A stretch of 64,000 nucleotides of DNA, taken from assembly GCF_040869045.1 (NCBI RefSeq), contig NC_090323.1:150680426-150744425 (forward strand), in the 5' to 3' direction. The position numbers were made by a program, and so were the translations under genes. How positions within the stretch are numbered: position 1 is the stretch's first letter; every line of letters begins with the position of its first letter. Below are positions 43,253-54,584 of this stretch, one piece after another. The stretch comes from Eurosta solidaginis. Taxonomy: Eukaryota > Arthropoda > Insecta > Diptera > Tephritidae. The notes under the pieces are model-generated. The model was not told the origin of the DNA. It ran no database searches and saw only the letters and a program-made list of their open reading frames with translations.

Positions 43253-43942
43253 ACATATTCAAAATTATATAATAAATTGATTTCAATTTATTACGTCAGT
43301 GATATGCCTTTAGTTAGGGTGAACAAAATCCGAGATCTGGGTATTGTATTCGACTCATCGTTAACATTTACTGAGCATCTAAATTTTATAATCCCCAAGG
43401 CATATTCCCTATTGGCCTTTATTAAGAGAAATGGATCTGAGTTTAAGGATCCATATACTAAAAAGCTATTGTACAATGCCTATGTACAATCTAGACTTGA
43501 ATATGGTTCCATAATATGGAGGCACTATTACGAGGTACATAAGAAAAGGATTGAACGTGTACAAAAAATATTTATGAAATACTGTTTATCTGATATAAGA
43601 TTTGATTTGCCCCTCCCCTCATATATCTCAAGGTGTAGGCTAATAAATCTGCATACGTTAGAGAGTAGAAGGGTTATCTCATCGATAATATTTATCTACG
43701 ACATTATTAATGGCAATATCGATTGTCCCATTATTTTGAAGTCTTTGAACTTTTACGTTCCATCACGGAATTTGCGGCAACATAACATGTTTTCTATTGA
43801 TCAGTTTAAGTCTAATTATGCTCTAAATGAGCCGATCACACGCGCTCTAATTGCCATCAACTCATTAAACAATGATCATTTTATTGATTTTTCCGTATCA
43901 CGCTTTTGTTTTAAAAATGTGTTATTCCTTATATTATGTTAA
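43253..43942 (+). pseudogene. N1 ORF2 C-terminal part
   Basis: Continues N1 beyond N2: VRVNKIRDLGIVFDSSLTFT, FIKRNGSEFKDPYTKKLLYN, QSRLEYGSIIWRHYYEVHKK, IERVQKIFMKYCL and LESRRVISSIIFIYDIINGN to the ORF end at 43942. This is the thumb and C-terminal domain of the Jockey/CR1 group. Open for 221 codons. N1's 3' untranslated region is short and ends in AATAAATAAAT. Confidence 0.85.
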
Positions 43943-44025
43943 TTTTTTAACACTTTGTACTTATATATAAGAAATTTTTGTTAATCTAGTCTGTAAGATT
44001 ATTGTAAATCATAGACTGAATAAAT

Positions 44026-45097
44026 AAATATGAAATATGAAATATTAAGAGCCATGCTAAGTTTCAGTAATGTGACTTACGCGGTTCAGGAGATATGTGA
44101 TACGGAAAGGAACATTTGTGTGGGATGTACCACACCCTCTTTTCCAATTCTTCCCACTTATCTCCACCTATGCACTGAAGAACTATGTTTCCTACCAACT
44201 AGTGCATATCACCAGTTTATTCTCTCTATTACCGAAAACCCAGTTTTTCAGGAGAAAAGCAAAAAAACCGGATTGGAAACTATATTTTATATTGTTGATA
44301 ATATGAAGTACCCCAGTGAATGATAAAAGATCCCGTTTCGTATTCAAACTAGTTTTTTTTATCCTAAACTCAGCTTATACCGTTCTCACACAGAAACTTA
44401 ATTGCACCACAATTATATTTAATGAAACAATTAAGTTTCCCTTTTCATACAGGGCCTTTTATTCATTAAGCGAACATCTGTCAGCAACCTCAAAAAAACA
44501 TTTCGTTTTTACAAAAAATACTTAAAATGGAAAGCAGGCGTTTTCTTCTTAACTATAAATAGAATCAAAATAAAATCCATGGATGTTGCACCTAACCAAA
44601 TACGTGCATATTTTCGAAAAAGCCTTATTATCTTTTGCAACAAATGCAAATTTTTTCATGTTTTTTCATTTTTCGTGAATTATTGAAAATAGTTAATTTT
44701 GGCTGTCATTTGCTACATTGATAATAAAATTAGAAGCACCAAGCAAAACCGTCTGGATTTTTCATTCGACTATGCATTTAATAAAGCAATTATGAGATAA
44801 TTAAGAAATTGTATTTTGTATGGAAGACGTGAATTCAATAAGGGCGTTAACGTAATGCCAATTTCACATAGAGGCTTAATGAAATAATTGAACTCAACTT
44901 CACAAATATTTTTTATCATAAATCAAATACCGTTAAACCTATCACAACAAAATTTGACAGAGAGGGTGTCTTCACTATAAGGAATGCTTCGAAGAAAGAA
45001 AAATTAACAAAATCTGTTAAGAACCACTCTCCCTTTTATATAAAAGATTTTTAAAATGGTCGTGAATGAATAAAATAAGCTATATATTTGCAAATAA

Positions 45098-45152
<55 letters not shown>

Positions 45153-46899
45153 GGACGTTGTGGCAGCGCGCTGCCCTCAAGTGGCCCAATGAAACCAGGC
45201 AAATCCTGTTCACGCGATCGATTTATATATATATATAATAATAACTTTTTTTTTTTTTTTTTTTTTATTTTGCCGAGTCTTTGATGGGCAGCGGTTTGTC
45301 AAGCGTCACGATCTGAGACTGCTCAGCTACAGAAGAAATTTCATCAGCCAAGCGTAATACTTAAAGAGAACAGAAGCAAACGTATTATACATTAATTTAG
45401 AGAGGTGAGAACAATCTTTTTTATAGAAAAAAGGGAGTCCGAGCTATCAAATGTGTTTGTGTGAGAGTTATAATCTTGGCATAAACGCCGAAAAGGTTCA
45501 TTTTGTTCGAAATTCGTTCTACATTGTTTCAGCAGAAGAGGTTTGAAGTGTCTCGATGTCCGAGAGGGAACGCAAAAGTTCACTTCATTCAGAAGGAGTG
45601 GGCTCGAAATTGATCCATTTAAAAGTTTTGTCATAAATATCATTATTTTATTTCCCAAGAGGAATTGTAACAAGAAAAGGAAAAAATTACAATTTTTGAA
45701 ACACGGCGTGGCACCACCCTCTTTATGACCAAGCAATTATCTAAGAAAAGAAAAAAATTTAGATTTTTGAAACACGGCGTGGCACCACCCTCTTTATGAC
45801 CAAGCAATTATCTATGTTTCGGGAGCCATAACTCAAAGAAAAATCAACGGATATAATAAGATTGGGTACACACATTTTCTTTGTAGCAGAAAATATTTCT
45901 AAGTGAACGAGATCGGTTAAGGACCACGCCCACATTTATATAAAAGCCTCTAGAAAGGCTCGTAGACGAATAAAGTATGCTATGTCTTTTCGAAAAAAGC
46001 TTAATAGCCAAGGTATTTTTATCTCTAAATGGAAAGATAACAAAAATTAGAAAGTATTGAAATTTTTGAAAATGGGCGTAGCACTGCGCCTTTTATAACT
46101 AAGCAAATTTCTGGACAGCAGCGAAGAGAAAAATAACCTAGTCGGTATCAATATTATCTGTTTGTTTTGTATATTTGCATTTGCTTGTGCGTTAAGTTGT
46201 ACAATCGACAATAAAGAGGTTAATACTGTTTTCACACAGAAACTTAATGATCTCATTTCACCTCTAATTTTTTGCTTTCACACAGAAGTAACTGCTCGAT
46301 TAGTATGAAGGATGAGACAGACAATCATGGCGGAACGATACAAGGTGGGAGCATGGTGACATACCTACAAACAAAAAAAATTCCATGTACTTGTAAATTC
46401 GATGGACAAATGTCAAAATCGTACTGCGCCGTTAGTCGATGTATCAAATCAAATAAAAAAGGTTATAATCAGCTGTTCGATGCAGCCACCTTGTATCGTT
46501 CCGCCATGCAGACAATGACATTTGCTTTGAAAACTAAGAAGCGGAAACGGAAGCGGAACGCTGCCAACAGAGTTGCATTGTGCTTTTGACTTCATTAGGC
46601 ATTCGATTAGCTACTAATGAAATAATAATAGATTCGAATTTTGTAGGGAAGATTGAGCTCAATAAGCGTCTTAATGTAGAAAATTGCCTTTATTATTCAA
46701 TAAGCCGTCTGTGTGAAATTAGTATAAGATTTTCTCACAAAGTTAATTGTTTACATTTGTTTATACATACTTTATGATTTAATGGCATTTTCTAGTCTAC
46801 CTTGAATTTATTGCTTAAAGTAGATACTCTATAACCATTTCCAGTTATTTGTTTTTATATCAGACTAAATTTGTTATTTGTATACCTCCGCCGTTGGTG
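44026..46899. other. Repeat-derived intergenic DNA in duplication unit 1
   Basis: No gene. It contains repeated CACACAGAAACTTAAT words (44388, 46236) and inverted TTCACACAG ends (46277 and, inverted, about 46710), suggesting nested MITEs, and two near-identical 56-bp blocks with GAAACACGGCGTGGCACCAC at 45700-45812. The same DNA recurs at 54585-56962 and from 62899. Confidence 0.55.
45104..45645 (-). mobile_element. Truncated non-LTR fragment with long poly(A), unit 1 only
   Basis: On the plus strand it opens with a run of about 45 T, has a second T-run at 45247-45267, and encodes on the minus strand an ORF2 C-terminus (TKLLNGSISSPLLLNEVNF, VPSRTSRHFKPLLL, LCQDYNSHTNTFDSSDSLFS). Units 2 and 3 have the uninterrupted site, so it inserted after, or was lost before, their divergence. 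No clean target duplication. Confidence 0.78.
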
Positions 46900-48169
46900 C
46901 AGTGGCGGATCCAGGCTGCTTTTTGAGGGGGGTTGGGCGATTTCAGTCAGTAATTGTTTCTCCCAATAGCTGATGTGTTTTGAACAAAGTTCACATCAAG
47001 ATACTAATACGTGGATATGCAAGACAAAACCACAAGGGAAACGTTAATTAAAAAGGCAACCAAAAAACAAGCTTTAACACAAGTACACAACTCACAAGTT
47101 TAAATGCCCATGACTAACTGCATTTGCGCCACGCGACACCGACAATAATTTTTCACATTCGGGGAATTCGGGGAATACCCGCGCTTGCTTTTATTGCCAA
47201 AAAAACAAAAAACGGTTAGATTTGAAAAAATTGATGAGCTGAGAAAAGTTAACCAATACATAGTTAATTTTTTAGAGCGGGACGTGGACGCTCATACTCG
47301 GTCAATTTAGCCGAGCGATTAACCGTGTGCCAATTTAAAAATTTTTTTTAGTGGTAGATTTTTCAGAAAATAGTGTTAGATTTATGAAAAAAAGGTAGCA
47401 GGTTATATTTGAAATATATTTTCGTAGTGAATATTACTCACTTCTTTTCCTATATATACATAGGTAGGTGGAAGTGGCAGTTATGTACTAAAAACCCAAA
47501 GGAAAAGAGATTAAATGGTGATCAAAGCATCGCTAGGTGTTATTTTGAGTTTTATAAAACTATTTTTCTACAAATAATATTGTCTATCTTCTCAAAAAAA
47601 TTTGGAAAAGCAAAGGTTTCTTCAAACAACTTCTATGAAAAACCTTCCACCTTTTTTCGAGCTTACGTGGTGGTGCAAATAAAAGAAAAATAGTGGTAGA
47701 TCTCCCAATTTAGTGGTAGAAGTCCGAAAACTGGCGATTAACTTTCTATACTGTAGTTGAAAATGTGCACTGCAGTTTCTACAGAGATGACAAATGTCCA
47801 GTAGAAAGTGGTGAAAATGTGTAGAGTGAGAGTGAAGATTTTGAATAAAGTTTATTCAATAAAGTAAGGTTTGATTCAGTATGTTATCAACAGCGCAAAT
47901 ATTTCTGAGCATTGGACTGATTTGCATGAGCATTCTTACTCTTGGCGCTAATTTTATTTGAAAATTGATACTCAATTAAAGCATGCATACAAAAACTGGA
48001 TTAAGAAAAGTAACGATCAAATATCCTTTATAATATTTATACAAATACTGCATATAAATAGTAGGCTTCTGGACTTCGTGAAACAAATTTTGCTTCGAAT
48101 AAATTTTGGAAGAAAATCTGGTCTGGAGGGGGCGATGGCCGCCCCCCCCCCCCCTTAAATCCGTTACTG
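46900..48169. mobile_element. Non-autonomous hAT element, copy 1 (1,270 bp)
   Basis: Begins CAGTGGCGGATCCAGG and ends with the inverse of CAGTAACGGATTTAAGG. A perfect 8-bp duplication CGTTGGTG flanks it (46892-46899 and 48170-48177). Both ends have G/C-run subterminal sequence (GAGGGGGG; a 14-C run at 48141-48154). No transposase recognised; small frames such as 47409-47693 have no identifiable domain. Repeated AGTGGTAGA words occur at 47350-47720. Confidence 0.88.
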
Positions 48170-49095
48170 CGTTGGTGTTGATATGCGAAAAAGTATTTGT
48201 TTTTAAAGTAAACATATTTGGTAGTGATGGGGAAAGCTCGTTAATAATTGCTCTGTATGTTAGCTTACAGGTAACCAACCACAATCTTTGAGCTGCTCTC
48301 ACTCCGGTTTATTGTTTCGGTTTTCTAAATAGATCTCCCTTTCCACTATCCTATATCTTATCTTTTTCGAGGCGATGCGACATTCCTTTTATTCTATGCT
48401 AACTAAGGTCATTGGATCATTTCGGTATTGCTTTGGGACTTTCGCGGAACCATGTCGGGATAATGTTGGTGTGTTTTTGGTAAAGTTTTGGGACTTTTTG
48501 AGAAGAGTTCCATTGACTTGCTATCGAAAACAACAGGTATTCAAAATTTATTGGCTTGTTATCGGTTCGTTACCGACGAACTATCATGCATTGGGAAATT
48601 TTCCAATAATTTTGGGACTGTGATCGATTTGTTATCGAAGTGCTAAGAATTTGTTATCGACATATTATTGACGACCTACAGATTTGTAATCGAAGTGTTT
48701 TCGATTTGTTATTGAACTATTGTCGGTATGTTATCGATGAACATTATCCAATAGGGCTGTTATCGACTTGTTGATGACGAATTCTCGGGTTGTTTTCAAT
48801 TTGTTATCAAAGTTTAATAAACAATCATCGGCGCGTTATCGATTTTTTGTCAAAATATTATCCGCATACTATCTTCGTATTATCGGCAGCTCGTCAAGCT
48901 CGGAAGCTCGTCAGTATGGGCTGTTCCCAATAGCAAGTCAATAAAGTAAATCATCCCGACATTATTTCGAAAATAGCTAAAGTAGCTCTGAAATGATCCC
49001 GAAACTCAGAAAATTGGAGCCTTTAGTAAAGTTGAGATAACGGGTTCCGGAATTGTTACAAAACGGTATCAAGGACATTCTAAAACAAGTAAGGA
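48170..49095. repeat. TTATCGA motif cluster, unit 1
   Basis: No gene. Between about 48520 and 48860 words of the type TTGTTATCGA(A/T/C) recur: five exact TTATCGA plus many near-matches, irregularly spaced at 12-35 bp. They resemble CGATA/TATCGATA-type binding words known for dipteran BEAF-32 and DREF, but no binding is shown here. Confidence 0.6.
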
Positions 49096-49234
49096 CGGGA
49101 CTTTCTTCGGGGGTGCCGAAGACTTCATACTTTTCATGAATGGGGCTGAAAAATAATCTTATCCCGTTCATAATCTCCAAATAATCGGATGTATAAGATA
49201 AGAAATATATAGTGAATAAATGTACATACCTAAA
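49096..49234. repeat. Duplication junction segment
   Basis: Starts CGGGACTTTCTTCGGGGG and matches 61866-62004 with few differences. At 49234/49235 it joins abruptly to N1 RT sequence (TGATGAG), marking the tandem-duplication breakpoint. Confidence 0.8.
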
Positions 49235-49786
49235 TGATGAGTAAATTATTACCATTGGTTAAGCATTATATCTGCCCATATCAGCATGGTTTCATTCCAG
49301 GACGTTCGACAGTTACCAATTTTGCTTTTTTTCAAATTATTGTATCTCGGCTTTCACAGATGGCTGTCAAGTTGACTGCATCTATACAGACAAATCTAAA
49401 GCTTTTGATAGAGTATCTTACAGAGCTCTATTGGCAAAATTACAAAAATTGGGTTTCCATTCCGCATTTTTGCAGTGGGTATATTCCTATTTACCTAACA
49501 GAGTAAATTTTGTTGTCATTGATAATGTAAGATCATCACCATACGTAGCAACCTCAGGTGTGCCTCACTGAGGTATCCTAGGTCCTCTTCTTTTTATTCT
49601 TTTTACAAATGACGTGAGTGTTTGTTTCAAGCAATGCAGTTATCCCCTCTACGCTGATGACTTAAAAATTTTTTCAAAATTAAAAATGAGTCCGATGCTA
49701 TCACTCTTCAATCAGAGTTAAATAATTTTAATGGCTGGTGCTGTAAAAATATGCTTGCACTTAATGCCAACAAGTGTTACTGCGTA
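49235..49786 (+). pseudogene. N1 reverse transcriptase fragment, unit 2
   Basis: Copy of 38727-39278: CPYQHGFIPGRSTVTNF, then in other frames the first catalytic Asp, SGVPH-stop and LYADDLKIF, broken at the same places as unit 1, so the damage predates the duplication. N2 copy 2 follows with the same 13-bp duplication. Confidence 0.84.
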
Positions 49787-49905
49787 GGATAGGTAGCATA
49801 GGATAGGTTAGGTGGTAGCTGCCCTGATAAGGATAGCTCACTTGGACAACACGAAGGTCCGTTGTGATACCACATACACCAAAAATAACGGTGACTTAGA
49901 TTTAG

Positions 49906-50172
49906 CTACTTAGAGAATCGTTGGGTATCAACGATAAAGCTCCGAATGATACCGATCTCAACTTTGGATAAATCCTCGGGAGATCCAAGTGAGTCACGAC
50001 CGAAGTACGTTCGCCTAGTTCTGGCAAAAGCTGGGCAATCAAGCATAAAGTGATTTAGTGATTCCACCTCATCATCCTCCATACAGCTGCAGCAGGATGG
50101 AGTTTCCAATATATTGAGACGTACCGCATGGATACCCTTGGGACAGTGCCCTGTCAAAACCCCAATGACCAT
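49906..50172 (-). pseudogene. N2 ORF C-terminal zinc-binding region, copy 2
   Basis: CCSCMEDDEVESLNHFMLDC motif, as in copy 1, with one or two substitutions. Confidence 0.8.
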
Positions 50173-50202
50173 TGATAGGTGAGCCTTAGTGAACCCAATT
50201 AT

Positions 50203-50732
50203 TTAAGCAGACCTCCTGCCATCCACTTTCGGCCAGAAAGATCTTGCTACCCTATAAGACGTGGTGTCCGCCCAACGTTTGCTGATCTGACTCGAGACCC
50301 AGCTATGGAGGAGCAATCCACAGGTGGCCAGAGGGATCCCGAAATCCCTACAGCCATCTTCATCCGGTTCATTTGTACCTATGCGGGCTAAGAGATCCGC
50401 TTGACAGTTACCCGGGATATCACTATGGCCCAGGACCCAGATAATCTTAACTGTAAAATAATTCGATGCAATCGCAAGCGAGGTCAGGCACTCCCAGACC
50501 ACCCTCGATCGCACTGTAGTTCAGCTCAAGGCCTTGATAGCGGCTTGGCCAACTTAAACTTGCGGCTTAAATTTAGCTCTTGACAAAAGACCCCCCCACC
50601 AACCTTTCCATCCAACTTCGACCCATCCGTGTACAAGTTAACCGGTCCCATGCCCCAGAAAATTCCTCTTCTCCACTCCTCTCTCTCTGGAATGGGGTGA
50701 AGGTTGTATAGGGAGCAGTTATCGGCATACAA
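50203..50732 (-). pseudogene. N2 RNase H domain, copy 2
   Basis: VNLYTDGSKLDGKVGGGVF and, past a frameshift near 50520, IIWVLGHSDIPGNCQADLLA. Confidence 0.83.
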
Positions 50733-50782
50733 TAGTCCGTTCTGTCCGGGATAAAGTCGAAACTGGTAAGAAGGCTAGAGTG

Positions 50783-52217
50783 TCAGCGGTCAGAAAGTCC
50801 ATATCCCATATCACGAAGCCTGACCAAAGACCTTGCCGCGGCCGCCTTTCCCATAATATCTACTGGGTATATGTTCAGCATGACGTTCAGTGCCAAGGCA
50901 GGTGTTGTTCTGAGAGCGCCCCTGATACCGATCAGCGCCGTCCGTTGCACTGACACTAATATTTTGGAGGTGCTCGCCGTGTCCAGTGATTTCCACCAGA
51001 CCAGCAACCCATATAGCAAATTCGGTTTGACCACCATCTCATAAAGCCAGTTTACTTTCCGATAGCCCCTCTGCAGCAGTACAAGGCAATGGCGGCCTTC
51101 CTGGCCCGATCTTCCACATTGGGTCTCCAGGACAGTTTCTTGTCCAAAACAATCCCCAAATATTTAACCCTATCAGAAAGTACCAACGGTACCCCTCCAA
51201 TCGAGGGAGTTCTGAAATCGGGCAACTTATATCTCCTTGTCAAAAGAACCAATTCAGTTTTTCCCGGGTTGAACGCCAATCCACGTGATTCAGCCCACCT
51301 AGCCACAGTATCCAGGTAGCTCTGCAGAACATTGCGCACGGTGCCCAGAAATTTGCCTCTGACTAGGATTGCGAGGTCATCTGCATAGGCAACCACCTGG
51401 CAACCATTGGCTTCCAGCTCCACAAGAAGCTCGTTGACTACCACAACCCAGAGGAGAGGGATAGGACACCTCCCTGTGGCGTACCCCTGCACACCTTCCT
51501 CTTAATCATGGCCCCTCCCCACTCCGCTGCGACAATTTTGCCGCATAGAAGTTTGCTAATAAATTCGACCAGAGCCGCCTCGACTCCTAAACCCACCAGA
51601 GCTCTTTCGATTGCCTCCGGTAAGACATTGTTAAAAGCCCCCTCGATGTCTAGAAAGACACCCAGAGCATACTCCTTGTGTTCTAGGGACCCCTCTATTT
51701 GCTTTACAATCGAATGGAGAGCCGTTTCCGTCGATCTGCCCTTGCAGTACGTATGCTGTGAAGCCGACAGTAACCCCCGAGGTATCCTTTCCCGTAGGTA
51801 TAGTTCAATCAACCGCTCAAACGTCTTAAGAAGAAACGACGAGAGACTGATTGGCCTGAAATTCTTAGGTGATACATGAGAGCTTCTGCCGGCCTTCGGA
51901 ATGAAAATAACCCTAACCGTGTGCCAAAACTTCGGGATATAGTTAAGCCTGAGGCAGTTAGTATAGATGATGGCCAACCAGCGGCAGGAAATCTTCAAAG
52001 ACTTTTGAAGTTGCGCAGGAATGATTCCATCTGGGCCCGGAGCCTTATAGGGCTTGAACGACCCTATAGCCCAGGTTATTTGACTTTCCCGTATTGGAAT
52101 GGCAGGCACTTCTGCATGGCCAACGACCGCCGACCATGCAGGCGAAGATCCCTGCGCAACTGGGACATCGGGAAAATGATTCTCCAGTAAAAGCTTTAGG
52201 GATTCCTCGCTACTCAT
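50783..52217 (-). pseudogene. N2 reverse transcriptase, copy 2
   Basis: A longer open frame than copy 1 (52217-51438, 259 codons): APGPDGIIPAQLQK, LAIIYTNCLRLNYIPKFWHT, FLDIEGAFNNVLPEAI (first Asp), CRGTPQGGVLS. One shift at about 51470 leads to CQVVAYADDLAILVRGKFLG and LGIVLDKKLSWRPN. A stop after RGAIGK and a small deletion precede WLYEMVVKPNLLYGLLVWW. Confidence 0.88.
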
Positions 52218-53160
52218 CGACCAGTCCCCACTAGTCCCCTGTAAATTTTCAATTGGCAGGACAGCTGAAAGGCGCTATTGCCTGCCGAGGTGAAGTTTTC
52301 CACCAGAACGTCTGTCTCAGATTCGGACAGGTCCGAAGTAACAGTAAGCGCCGCAGGCAATAGCTCTCCCAGCTTCCTACAATACAAGTCCCAGTCAGTA
52401 CTTTTAGGGTTCCTAAAAGATATTTTACCGGGACGTTCTTCGTTCACCGAGAACTGAATATATCGGTGATCAGAGAAGGAGTGCTCGTTGAGAACCCTCC
52501 AGCCAGATATCCGACCTTCCAGTTCTCTACTAACCAGGGTGAGGCCCAGGACCTCCTCCCTTACCGCAGTAATAAAAGTGGGTCATTCCCCCTATTACAT
52601 ATACAAAGTCCTTCATCTACTATAAAAGTAAATAAAGACTCACCTCTAGTGTTGGTATCAGAGCTTCCCCAGATGCTATGATGGGCATTAGCATCGGCCC
52701 CGATGATCACGCCAACACCTCTCCGCCTTGCTTCAGCGGTGATTTCACCCGTATCGCAGGTGGTGGTCCCGCTACGTCCCCGTGGGGGCATGTACGCTGA
52801 GACCACCCACATTTCATTACTTCCTCGCTCGAGGCAGACCGTGGTTACGTCAGCATTGCTGAAATTAGAGAGAATAAAGGCTTTAATCTCTTTTTTAACA
52901 AGCACACACGATCTAGGCCTACTTGCCTCCCCATGCACCAAGGTGTTGAATTTTCCAGTTCTTAATCCAGAAATCTTGCTGCCATTACTACTAAGCCACG
53001 GCTCCTGGACAAGGACTATATCCACTCCGCCTTTTTCAAGGCAGAGCACCAAATTTGCGGAAGCCGCCTTAGAGTGCTGAAGATTCATTTGACGGTTTTC
53101 CTTCAAAACCGCTCTTCTTACGCACCCCATCCTTGGCGGATTCGTGTTAGTCGTGTCCAT
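52214..53160 (-). pseudogene. N2 endonuclease, copy 2
   Basis: From ATG 53160: MNLQHSKAASANLVLCLEKG, VDIVLVQEPWLSSNG (metal-binding Glu), WVVSAYMPPRGRSGTT, GVIIGADANAHHSIWG. A single-base loss near 52578 shifts frame; the SDH box is at about 52470 and a tail runs to the stop at 52214. The ORF opens about 630 bp inside the element's 5' end, with no ORF1 detected upstream. Confidence 0.86.
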
Positions 53161-53804
53161 TCTAAAAAGTCCCCCCTCAAGGCCGCTATCCGGAGCCGAT
53201 TGTGTAGTCGCCCTTCAACGGTCTCGTGGTTATCTATGGTACGCAGGGAGGCCACGCGAGGGTTGACGCATTACCTTATGAGTAATGCGTTTAGAGCCAG
53301 ACCGGAAGCAAAGCGGGAAAATCTTCAACCGCACCTACACCACCAACTTAACGGCGACGGAGCGGAAACGTACCTTGAGGCCCGCCACGGTTTTAACGGG
53401 ACGTGGGCAGGTGCAGCATTAGCCTACCAGGATTTCACCCCGACCTACTAAGGTGGCAGAATACCGCACCTACCAGCCCAAAGTCATAAATTCCTAAACA
53501 TAGTCAAAATCAAAGTCCCTAACAATCCAGTTCGTTACAGTTGTGTACCGATCTTGACCCTTAACAGGGTCCTCCCTCCCCTGAGCTCGGCACAATGACT
53601 CAGGGGTGCGGGTTTTATCGAGTTGTCCTCTCTAGATCCGCCATTATCAGTGGAAGCAGGGGCACCTCGTGCAGGACGTGATAACTAATCACGCGTGACA
53701 TTCGTCACTATGGCCGGTCTAAGACTGATAACAGTCCCTGACCCAGAGCCTGGAACCACTTATGATATCCAAGCCAAGTATCTTAGCCCCCGTGTTACTG
53801 CGTA

Positions 53805-54494
53805 ACGTATTCAAAATTATATAATAAATTGATTTCAACTTATTACGTCAGTGATATGCCTTTAGTTAGGGTGAAAAAAATCCGAGATCTGGGTATTGTA
53901 TTCGACTCATCGTTAGCATTTACTGAGCATCTAAATTTTATAATCCCCAAGGCATATTCCCTATTAGCCTTTATTAAGAGAAATGCATCTGAGTTTAAGG
54001 ATCCATATACTAAAAAGCTATTGTACAATGCCTTTGTACAATCTAGACTTGAATATGGTTCCATAATATGGAGGCACTATTACGAGGTACATAAGAAAAG
54101 GATTGAACGTGTACAAAAAATATTTATGAAATACTGTTTATCTGATATAAGATTTGATTTGCCCCTCCCCTCATATATCTCAAGGTGTAGGCTAATAAAT
54201 CTGCATACGTTAGAGAGTAGAAGGGTTATCTCATCGATAATATTTATCTACGGCATTATTAATGGCAATATCGATTGTCCCATTCTTTTGAAGTCTTTGA
54301 ACTTTTACGTTCCATCACGGAATTTGCGGCAACATAACATGTTTTCTATTGATCAGTTTAAGTCTAATTATGCTCTAAATGAGCCGATCACATGCGCTCT
54401 AATTGCCATCAACTCATTAAACAATGATCATTTTATTGATTTTTCCGTATCACGCTTTTGTTTTAAAAATGTGTTATTCTCTATATTATGTTAA
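53805..54494 (+). pseudogene. N1 ORF2 C-terminal part, unit 2
   Basis: Near-identical to 43253-43942: VRVKKIRDLGIVFDSSLAFT, LEYGSIIWRHYYEVHKK and the RRVISSIIFIY segment. About a dozen residue differences, no new stop. Confidence 0.84.
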
Positions 54495-54584
54495 TTTTTT
54501 AACACTTTGTACTTATATATAAGAAATTTTTGTTAATCTAGTCTGTAAGATTATTGTAAATCATAGACTGAATAAATAAATATG

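Larger units (their letters stand above)
20577..44025 (+). mobile_element. Non-LTR retrotransposon N1 (Jockey/CR1-like), multiply interrupted
   Basis: Remove five insertions and the pieces form one plus-strand element. These are a 5' leader (20577-20602 continuing at 30854), ORF1 (30892-32186), ORF2 endonuclease (32183-32311 and 34955 to about 35715), RT (38234-39278) and RT end (43253-43942). A tail follows in AATAAATAAAT-type repeats near 44015-44025. The interruptions are BEL/Pao (20603-30853), a hAT MITE (31411-31632), a solo LTR (32312-34948), a Gypsy element (about 35715-38233) and N2 (39279-43239). N1 is non-functional. Its 3' half is duplicated at 49235. Confidence 0.85.
38727..49234. 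repeat. Tandem segmental duplication, unit 1 (10,508 bp)
   Basis: From TGATGAGTAAATTATTACC at 38727 onwards the sequence recurs from 49235 at about 99% identity by eye. The unit holds the N1 RT, N2, the N1 3' end, repeat DNA, a hAT and the TTATCGA block, and ends at the junction CCTAAA/TGATGAG at 49234. It differs from unit 2 by a 0.54-kb insertion (45104-45645), small indels (31 bp absent at 44890) and substitutions. An assembly artefact is possible but the differences argue for real copies. Confidence 0.88.
49787..53791 (-). mobile_element. N2 non-LTR element, copy 2 (4,005 bp)
   Basis: Flanked by GTGTTACTGCGTA (49774-49786 and 53792-53804), so it was copied by the segmental duplication rather than inserted anew. 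It is better preserved than copy 1: the 23-bp endonuclease and 31-bp RT deletions are absent. It shares the EN-RT linker deletion and a stop at the RT end. Confidence 0.88.

Noticed and set aside
45066..45284. Phenylalanine-rich open frame
   Set aside because: Translation of the poly(T) tail of a reverse-oriented non-LTR fragment.
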